Assembly (NCBI GenBank): GCA_022013635.1
Contig: JAKLPX010000124.1
Coordinates: 1 to 5,324, forward strand
Source: Candidatus Delongbacteria bacterium
GTDB taxonomy: Bacteria > UBA4055
Reading direction: 5' to 3'
Length of the DNA: 5,324 nt
The notes under the pieces are model-generated. The model did not search any database, was not told where the DNA came from, and saw nothing but the letters and a program-made list of their open reading frames with translations. Shown one piece after another: positions 1-5,324 of the stretch (its first letter is position 1; each line of letters starts with the position of its first letter). The translations under genes were made by a program, and so were the position numbers.

Positions 1-1
1 T

Positions 2-2710
2 TCAAGTATCAAAATCAATTCTTATACCATTCTTTATGAGCAGATAAAAGCGTATTTTAAAGTCAAATTAAATTATTTTAATCAGAAAATATTTTATCTC
101 AATAAGGATGGCGATGAGATAATTTTATCTGCGGAGCAAAATGATTCTTCGCTGGCATTTATAAATCTGTCAAGGTCAATTATAAGGCTCGATATTTTAG
201 ATAAGTCAACCGAACTTTTCGTAAACAGAGAAATAAAGGAAAACTCCATATATATAAACATTAACGACGACATAAAGATTAATCGGAAAAATTTAAATAT
301 AAAGAAAATTGTTTCCGAAAATGTTACCGAAAGAGATTTTTATCATTTCGACGCCGATGAAAAGGATTTTATCATTTCAAACAGAAAAGGTAACGCGATA
401 ATCGAAGACAAACTCGAAAACGAATGGGCTTCCATTGTGTCTTTAAAGGAAGGCAGATATTTTTTCTCAATCGGTACTTGTCCTTACGATATTTATCTGA
501 ACAGCAAACATTGCAGAAACAACGAAATCAGGCAGGATGACAAACTCTATATTAACGGCAGGATTTTAAGTTTTGATATGGAAAATAGATCAGTAGAATT
601 ATCAAAATTTAGTTTCAGCTCTTTCATAGTCAGGGGATTGAAGCATCTTTTCAACGATAACAGCATCGGTTTAGACGACATTAGTTTCGAAATGGAGCAC
701 GGCGATCTTGTAGCCATTATGGGTCCGAGCGGATGCGGAAAATCAACTTTACTAAGCGTAATTAACGGATATCAGAAACCATATTCCGGAGATGTGGTAT
801 TAGACAACTTCGACCTTCACAGGAACTATTCCTTTTTAAAGAATTTCATGGGATTTGTTCCTCAGGACGATCTATTGTTTGATAATCTGACAGTTTATGA
901 AAATTTATATTTCAACGCAAAATTAAGATATCCTTCAAAGCATGATAAAGTACTTGAGGCTCTCGTAAATAAGGTATTGAAAGATATCGGTTTGTCAGAT
1001 AAAAAAGACAGCAAAGTAGGAAATCCTCTTGATAAGACACTAAGCGGAGGACAAAGGAAAAGGCTCAATATCGGACTTGAGCTGCTGGCGGATTCGGAAG
1101 TCCTGCTTTTGGACGAACCTACCTCGGGTCTGTCTTCAAAAGATTCTGAAAAGATCGTTGAATTATTAAAATCAATATCGCTTGACGGGAAAATCGTATA
1201 TGTGATAATTCATCAGCCGAGCTCCAAAATTTATAAGATATTTGATAAGGTTATAGTATTGGATAAAGGCGGTAAACTCGCTTTTTCAGGCGATAATTAC
1301 GATGCATTAAAATACTTTAGAGAGCATTCAAGACAACATTTCGGATATAATATTGAATGTCCGATCTGCAGGAATGTCGAGCCTGATCTTATATTGGAAA
1401 CTTTGGAAGAGCCTGCAAGAGATAAAGACGGAACTCCTTTGGATATAAGAAAAAGAAGCCCCGAATATTGGAAAGACGAATTTGTTCAATATCAGAAAGA
1501 ATCTGGAAATGTGACTTTTCCTATGTCCAATAACCAATTTATTCCGCCGAAACCAAAGCTTTCGATAAAAGAGTTATTTGTTCAGTTCTTTGTGCTTTTA
1601 AAAAGGAATTTCATAAATAAACTCAGAGACAGGTCAAACCTTGCAATAACTTTCCTTGAGGCTCCGGTTCTCGGCATAATCATCGGGCTTCTTTTGAAAT
1701 ACGCTCCTTCGAATAATTATTCTCTTTACGACAATAAATATTTAATGACTTTTATCTTCCTGACAACTATTGTTACGATATTTTTTGCGCTGACAAACAG
1801 TATTGACGAGATTATCCGCGATGCCTCGATTCTTTTGAGGGAAAAGATGCTTGATATCAACAGCCTTGAATACTATGTGTCTAAATTTATTACGCTGATC
1901 GTATTCTCCACAGTCCAGAATACTCTCTTTCTGAGCTTAGGATTTTGGATACTCGGAATTAAAGAACTGTTCTTGAACTATTTGCTGATAACAACGGTCG
2001 TTTCGGTAAGCGGCATAACCATCGGACTTTTAATCTCTTCAATTCCGAGATTAACTTCAAAAGCAGCTCAGAATATCATTCCGCTGATATTGGTTCCTCA
2101 GATAATTTTCGGTGGATTTATAGTCGAATTTGAGGACATGAATAAGCTGTTGTTCATTAATAATAACGCACCGATACCTGAAATTTGTCAAATTATGCCT
2201 TCCCGTTGGGGATTTGAAGCTGTATGTACCATGCAGAATTCAAAAAACAGTTTTCATAGTAAAAATAATTATCTGCAAAAGAAATTCGACGATTTAATTT
2301 CCAAAGAAAACGAATTTAAAGCTGAATTCGGAGAAGTGTCTTACAATAACGATAAACTGACTCTGCTTTCGGAATTGGACGAAACAAGAAATAAGTATAA
2401 AAAAGATTACGGAAACGGCGAATTGAATAAAAAATTAAATGAGTCTGAAGACAAATTTAAAATTTTTCTTGCGGAGGAAAATCAGTCCGAAAAATATCCT
2501 TTCATAGAAAACAACATAATTTATCCGATGTTTGCGAAGGAAAAGAAATTACCTTTAACAAAAATAATTTTGGAAACTCATACCTACAATATTATTATAC
2601 TTTTGTTGTTTTCGGTTATATTAGCAATAAAATCTGTTTTTATGCTTGTATATAGGGAAAAAATAGCCGAAGCAATACAAAAAATTCGATTCGGGAATAA
2701 GAAAAATTGA
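2..2710 (+). CDS. ABCG-type ABC transporter, fused ATPase and permease with FHA-like N-terminal region (5' partial)
   Basis: This is probably a homodimeric inner-membrane exporter; its substrate cannot be told. The frame is open from base 2 with no stop, and the first candidate start (GTG at 437) lies inside a beta-rich domain, so the true start is upstream; 902 residues are visible. Visible residues about 1-215 are strand-rich and FHA-like, with two repeats of the type 'NDDIKIN' and 'QDDKLYING'. The ATPase follows: Walker A GPSGCGKST (241-249), Q-loop VPQDD (about 286-290), signature LSGGQ (347-351), Walker B VLLLDEP (367-373) and H-loop His404. A CPIC motif (453-456) sits in the linker. Six hydrophobic segments follow, near 549-566, 582-599, 628-652, 657-680, 690-708 and 861-883. 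A charged loop of about 150 residues, possibly coiled coil, separates the last two. This matches the ABC2-membrane (ABCG) order of ATPase first, then permease. The stop TGA overlaps the next gene. The ABC assignment is certain; the FHA label is tentative. Confidence 0.93.
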   Translation, partial: SSIKINSYTILYEQIKAYFKVKLNYFNQKIFYLNKDGDEIILSAEQNDSSLAFINLSRSIIRLDILDKSTELFVNREIKENSIYININDDIKINRKNLNIKKIVSENVTERDFYHFDADEKDFIISNRKGNAIIEDKLENEWASIVSLKEGRYFFSIGTCPYDIYLNSKHCRNNEIRQDDKLYINGRILSFDMENRSVELSKFSFSSFIVRGLKHLFNDNSIGLDDISFEMEHGDLVAIMGPSGCGKSTLLSVINGYQKPYSGDVVLDNFDLHRNYSFLKNFMGFVPQDDLLFDNLTVYENLYFNAKLRYPSKHDKVLEALVNKVLKDIGLSDKKDSKVGNPLDKTLSGGQRKRLNIGLELLADSEVLLLDEPTSGLSSKDSEKIVELLKSISLDGKIVYVIIHQPSSKIYKIFDKVIVLDKGGKLAFSGDNYDALKYFREHSRQHFGYNIECPICRNVEPDLILETLEEPARDKDGTPLDIRKRSPEYWKDEFVQYQKESGNVTFPMSNNQFIPPKPKLSIKELFVQFFVLLKRNFINKLRDRSNLAITFLEAPVLGIIIGLLLKYAPSNNYSLYDNKYLMTFIFLTTIVTIFFALTNSIDEIIRDASILLREKMLDINSLEYYVSKFITLIVFSTVQNTLFLSLGFWILGIKELFLNYLLITTVVSVSGITIGLLISSIPRLTSKAAQNIIPLILVPQIIFGGFIVEFEDMNKLLFINNNAPIPEICQIMPSRWGFEAVCTMQNSKNSFHSKNNYLQKKFDDLISKENEFKAEFGEVSYNNDKLTLLSELDETRNKYKKDYGNGELNKKLNESEDKFKIFLAEENQSEKYPFIENNIIYPMFAKEKKLPLTKIILETHTYNIIILLLFSVILAIKSVFMLVYREKIAEAIQKIRFGNKKN

Positions 2711-2979
2711 ACGATTTATCGGAAATAAGAAAAAAAATTGATGTATTAGACATCAAAATAGTCAAATTGCTTAAAGAAAGATTGAGATTAGTTCTTTCGA
2801 CTCAGGACAAAAAGGAAAAAATCGAAGATATGAAAAGGGAGGAAGAAATACTTGACATGATAAAAAATCTTTCAGAAAACGAAGACGAAGAATTTTTTTT
2901 AAAAACCATATACAGAAACTTATTTTCCGAAGGAAAAAGGATTCAAATAAAAATAATGAGTCCTAAAAAAGATATATGA
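2707..2979 (+). CDS. Chorismate mutase, AroQ class, stand-alone
   Basis: This protein likely rearranges chorismate to prephenate in the cytoplasm, the entry to phenylalanine and tyrosine synthesis. At 90 residues it has the usual size of a single AroQ domain, an all-helical intertwined dimer. Against the E. coli P-protein mutase domain, Arg8 matches Arg11, Arg25 matches Arg28 (same 17-residue spacing), Lys36 matches Lys39, Asp41-x-x-Arg44-Glu45 matches Asp48-x-x-Arg51-Glu52, and Gln80 matches Gln88. The Ser84 position is Gly76, and the loop after Lys36 is four residues shorter. The start is TTG at 2707: an in-frame TAA at 2698-2700 rules out anything further upstream, and the first in-frame ATG (codon 42) would lose Arg8, Arg25 and Lys36. 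TTG overlaps the transporter stop (TTGA), and the gene's own stop overlaps asd (ATGA), so translation is probably coupled both ways. No dehydratase, dehydrogenase or DAHP synthase domain is attached. Activity is likely but inferred from residues alone. Confidence 0.85.
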   Translation: MNDLSEIRKKIDVLDIKIVKLLKERLRLVLSTQDKKEKIEDMKREEEILDMIKNLSENEDEEFFLKTIYRNLFSEGKRIQIKIMSPKKDI

Positions 2980-3995
2980 ATAAAAAAAGATACAATATTG
3001 CAATTGTCGGAGCAACAGGCGCCGTAGGCCGGAAAATATCGAGCGTTCTAAGCGAAAGGCGTTTTCCGGTTAATATTCTAAAATTACTTGCATCATCCAA
3101 TTCTATCGGCAAAAAAATACTCTTTAACGGAAAAGAAACAGTTGTTGAATTATTAACTAAAGACTGTTTTGAGGGGATTGATATAGCCTTATTTTCCGCT
3201 GGCGGTTCAATAAGTAAAGAATTTGCTCCTCATGCAATAAAATCAGGAGCTGTAGTAATAGATAACAGTTCCGCATTCAGAAACGATGATTCCGTGCCGT
3301 TGGTTATTCCGGAGATCAATCCTGCAGATATAAAATTTCATCGTGGAATAATCTCTAATCCGAACTGTACGACAGCGATAATGCTGACGGTACTGAATTC
3401 GATTTATAAATATTCAAGAATCGAGAAAATTATAGTTTCAAGCTATCAATCGGTTTCCGGTGCGGGTCAGAACGGCATCGTTGAATTAGAGGATCAGATT
3501 AAATGCATAAACGATCGAAAAGAACCTATAATTTCAAAATTCCTATATCAGATCGCTTACAATGTAATTCCGCATATTGATTCTTTTACCGAGAACGGAT
3601 TTACGAAAGAAGAAATGAAAATGGTGGATGAAACAAGAAAAATACTTCACGATTATAAAATAAGAGTGTCGGCAACTTGCGTAAGAGTTCCAGTAATCAG
3701 CGTTCATTCCATGTCGGTTACCGTAATAACCGAAAAAAATATATCCGTTGAAAAAGTTAGAGAATTATTATCAAATTCCGACGGTGTAACCGTATTGGAC
3801 GATGTAGCAAAAAACATTTACCCTATGCCTATTAATTCTGAGGGTAAATTTGACTGTTTTGCAGGTAGAATCAGACAAGATTTAGTCTTCAAGAATGCAA
3901 TTTCAATGTGGATTTGCGGGGATCAGTTGCTCAAAGGTGCGGCTTTAAACGCGGTTCAGATAGCCGAACTGTTAATTAAAAATACGAATAGATGA
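2976..3995 (+). CDS. asd: Aspartate-semialdehyde dehydrogenase
   Basis: Asd is a cytoplasmic enzyme that reduces L-aspartyl-4-phosphate with NADPH to L-aspartate-4-semialdehyde, the branch point to lysine/diaminopimelate, threonine and methionine. The 339 residues are full length for the family. The N-terminal Rossmann motif GATGAVG (12-18) binds NADP. SNPNCTT (127-133) carries the catalytic Cys131. SSYQSVSGAG (155-164) holds the conserved Gln158. Substrate-binding Arg237 and acid/base His244 lie in CVRVPVISVH (235-244). The helix FTKEEMKMVDETRKIL (209-224) and the C-terminal GRIRQD segment (297-302) are typical of the bacterial subfamily common in Gram-positives and the FCB group. ATG at 2976 places the nucleotide-binding strand at residue 7, as expected. 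Its ATGA overlaps the chorismate mutase stop, and its own stop overlaps the lipoprotein start the same way. No Shine-Dalgarno is seen, so it probably relies on coupling. No residue looks missing. Confidence 0.97.
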   Translation: MNKKRYNIAIVGATGAVGRKISSVLSERRFPVNILKLLASSNSIGKKILFNGKETVVELLTKDCFEGIDIALFSAGGSISKEFAPHAIKSGAVVIDNSSAFRNDDSVPLVIPEINPADIKFHRGIISNPNCTTAIMLTVLNSIYKYSRIEKIIVSSYQSVSGAGQNGIVELEDQIKCINDRKEPIISKFLYQIAYNVIPHIDSFTENGFTKEEMKMVDETRKILHDYKIRVSATCVRVPVISVHSMSVTVITEKNISVEKVRELLSNSDGVTVLDDVAKNIYPMPINSEGKFDCFAGRIRQDLVFKNAISMWICGDQLLKGAALNAVQIAELLIKNTNR

Positions 3996-4498
3996 ATATA
4001 AAAAAAATACATACCGTGAAAATTTTGCTTTATATGTCATTAATTATTTTGACTTCATGCAATATTTTTTCACCCGATTACGACAACTTTGAAAATGTTC
4101 CGACTTCAAGCGACAATAAAACGATTGACGGTCTGATGAGGAATTTTGTATATTCATATACTTTTAAAGATTCGTTCCTATACGAGGAAATCCTTGATCA
4201 AGATTTTCTTTTTGAGTATGACAACGAAGGTATTTATGAATCATGGACAAAAGACGAGGATATAAGAATTACAAAAAGAATATTCAGAAGTTTCAAGAAA
4301 ATTGATCTGGTCTTCAATACAATATTTCCTGAAAACACTTCCATGCCCGATACGACTCTATATGCCTCGTTCAGGATAGGTTTCTACTCCGGCGAAGAAG
4401 TTATTAATCTGACGGGATTCTCGAAATTTACTTTTAAAAAATATACCGAAGAAGAACAAAACAGATATACAATAAAATATTGGGGAGATTTAAAATAA
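3992..4498 (+). CDS. Small lipoprotein, possible NTF2/SnoaL-like domain
   Basis: The function is unknown. The 168-residue product begins with a lysine-containing n-region and a hydrophobic stretch (about 11-20) ending in the lipobox LTSC, with Cys23 as the lipidated residue. This makes it an envelope lipoprotein processed by signal peptidase II. Asn at +2 is not the E. coli inner-membrane retention signal, but sorting rules in this organism are unknown. The mature part has an early helical stretch with aromatic and acidic residues (NFVYSYTFKD, 51-60, then DQDFLFEY, 69-76), a Trp near 85, and later beta-strand-like segments ending in YTIKYWGDLK. That pattern, helices then a curved sheet ending in a Trp-Asp strand, resembles NTF2/SnoaL-like lipoproteins of FCB and related phyla. 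This is a fold-level inference only; no catalytic residues can be named. ATG overlaps the asd stop (ATGA), and the next gene's ATG follows its TAA immediately, so it probably shares their transcript. Confidence 0.8.
   Translation: MNIKKIHTVKILLYMSLIILTSCNIFSPDYDNFENVPTSSDNKTIDGLMRNFVYSYTFKDSFLYEEILDQDFLFEYDNEGIYESWTKDEDIRITKRIFRSFKKIDLVFNTIFPENTSMPDTTLYASFRIGFYSGEEVINLTGFSKFTFKKYTEEEQNRYTIKYWGDLK
4482..4488 (+). promoter_or_regulatory. Possible Shine-Dalgarno site before the deacetylase-like gene
   Basis: GGGGAGA lies inside the last codons of the lipoprotein gene, about 10-11 bases before the ATG at 4499. It is the only purine-rich G stretch of this kind close to a start in the window. The starts at 2976 and 3992 have none, and the TTG at 2707 has only a weak GGGA about 10 bases away. 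The spacing is slightly long, and the bases also encode protein (Trp-Gly-Asp), so this may be coincidence. Confidence 0.3.
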
Positions 4499-5324
4499 AT
4501 GAGAAAATTGCTTTATATTTTGATCTTCGTATTAATAATTATAAATTTTTTTCTATTTTACATTGATAAGCCCTATTCAGACAAATACGAAAAATATAAT
4601 CTTCTTTTAATCAATGAAAATAGCGAAAATGAAAAAACAAAGTCATCGGACGATGATTTTGAAAAAATAGATTCGGCCTTTCTGGGAAAAAATTTCAATA
4701 AGAAATGGATATACACAAAAAAAACCGACTCGTTATGGTATAAATATATTAAAGTTCCGAATACTTATGATCTTGCAAGATATAATCTCTTCTTTCAAAA
4801 AATATTAAGGATTAACGACATCAAAATTCAAAAGGCGGAAGAATATGAATTATCCAATAAAATTGTTTTTACTTTCGCCGCTGGCGATACCATTCCCGCA
4901 AGAGTCGAATTAAGAATTACGCAGGGGCTGGAATCTGATATAAGTCTTAGCGGAAGCGTTTCTGTAATCATAACCGGAATGGGCAACAACTGGGGGCAGG
5001 AATGGATAAAGAATTTATTAGAATCAGAAAAACCGATGACCATATCAATACTTCCGGACCGATGGGCTACAAATAAAATATATTCCGAAGCTGTTAATAA
5101 TGCCAAAGAAGTAATAATCAGTTTACCGATGGAACCTGAAATCGGAAATATTGACAAGGAAAAACTTAAAATTTTAAAAGGAATGAATAATTTTACCGTT
5201 GACATAATTCTTGATAAGGCATTGGCTGAATTACCCAAAGCTATAGGAATTATAAATTACAGAGGCGAAAGAGTTATTTCAGATTATGAAACAATGGACA
5301 TTTTTTTAAAAAGCTTAAAAAAAA
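4499..5324 (+). CDS. Membrane-anchored divergent polysaccharide deacetylase (DUF610/YibQ-like), apparently degenerate active site (3' partial)
   Basis: ATG directly follows the lipoprotein TAA, and 275 codons are visible before the window ends. Residues about 4-22 form one hydrophobic helix, an N-terminal anchor or uncleaved signal, which would place the rest in the periplasm. A Lys/Glu/Asn-rich linker (23-75) and a small domain (about 80-145, containing VPNTYDLARYNLFF) follow. The region from about 152 on resembles the divergent polysaccharide deacetylase family (PF04748, NodB-like fold). It has a hydrophobic strand then GMG (154-162), PMTISILP (179-186), a helix, then SLPMEP (208-213), and AIGIINYRGER (248-258) followed by a helix. 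In typical members these segments read IDD-x-G, HLPMEP and NNHMGS. Here the Asp pair is Thr-Gly, the His before LPMEP is Ser208, and the NNHMGS His is Tyr254. The family scaffold is kept, but the polar residues thought to bind metal and act in catalysis are not, so a non-enzymatic role is inferred. Family assignment rests on motif resemblance by eye. Confidence 0.75.
   Translation, partial: MRKLLYILIFVLIIINFFLFYIDKPYSDKYEKYNLLLINENSENEKTKSSDDDFEKIDSAFLGKNFNKKWIYTKKTDSLWYKYIKVPNTYDLARYNLFFQKILRINDIKIQKAEEYELSNKIVFTFAAGDTIPARVELRITQGLESDISLSGSVSVIITGMGNNWGQEWIKNLLESEKPMTISILPDRWATNKIYSEAVNNAKEVIISLPMEPEIGNIDKEKLKILKGMNNFTVDIILDKALAELPKAIGIINYRGERVISDYETMDIFLKSLKK

Noticed and set aside
437..439. 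GTG as the start of the transporter gene
   Set aside because: The same frame is open back to base 2 with protein-like sequence, and the GTG encodes a valine inside a beta-rich domain.
1328..1537. Open frame of 69 codons on the minus strand
   Set aside because: It lies wholly inside the transporter ATPase-permease linker, whose plus-strand frame is clearly the coding one; the minus product shows no recognisable domain.
2836..2859. Perfect-looking internal Shine-Dalgarno (GGGAGGA) upstream of an in-frame ATG at 2857
   Set aside because: The G-rich stretch encodes the conserved Arg-Glu-Glu of the AroQ active site. A start at codon 51 would leave a non-functional fragment, and the spacing is long.
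2893..2900. Run of eight T as a possible phase-variation or frameshift site
   Set aside because: It encodes Phe-Phe-Leu in frame; such runs are expected by chance in AT-rich DNA, and no alternative frame of interest follows.
4828..5238. Open frame of 136 codons on the minus strand
   Set aside because: It is antisense to the deacetylase-like gene, whose plus-strand frame carries family motifs and follows the previous gene directly. The minus-strand product is hydrophobic and Ser-rich, as expected of a shadow.
1..5324. Search for tRNA or other RNA genes, CRISPR repeats, inverted repeats of mobile elements, promoters and terminators
   Set aside because: Coding sequence fills the window without intergenic gaps, and I saw no repeat array, terminal inverted repeat, or GC hairpin followed by a T run.

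Overview
The window is an AT-rich bacterial stretch that is coding on the + strand from end to end. Five genes are packed head to tail with no intergenic space. The junctions are a TTGA overlap, two ATGA overlaps and a TAA directly followed by ATG, so they look like one translationally coupled operon. No promoter, terminator, RNA gene, repeat, mobile element or CRISPR array is visible. Both ends cut through genes: the first has lost its 5' end and the last its 3' end.

Layout: (1) 2-2710, the C-terminal 902 residues of a large ABCG-type ABC transporter in which a beta-rich, FHA-like N-terminal region, an ATPase domain and a six-helix membrane domain are fused; (2) 2707-2979, a stand-alone AroQ-type chorismate mutase starting at TTG; (3) 2976-3995, aspartate-semialdehyde dehydrogenase (asd) with its catalytic residues in place; (4) 3992-4498, a small lipoprotein, probably NTF2/SnoaL-like; (5) 4499 to the window end, a membrane-anchored protein of the divergent polysaccharide deacetylase (DUF610/YibQ) family whose conserved polar signature residues are replaced.

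Organism (inference): large FHA-like/ABC/ABC2-membrane fusions of this kind, Shine-Dalgarno-poor starts, small lipoproteins and an AT-rich genome suggest a Gram-negative member of the FCB group, such as Bacteroidota, Ignavibacteria or a related candidate phylum. The exact phylum cannot be settled from this window. TGA and TAA act as ordinary stops.

How the genes fit together: chorismate mutase (prephenate for Phe/Tyr) and Asd (the branch to Lys/diaminopimelate, Thr and Met) form an amino-acid biosynthesis core. An exporter-like ABC protein, a lipoprotein and an anchored deacetylase-fold protein flank it, all envelope-associated. Diaminopimelate for peptidoglycan is one possible link, but the sequence does not prove it. 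The most unusual item is the deacetylase-fold protein, which keeps the family scaffold but appears to have lost its metal-binding and catalytic residues.
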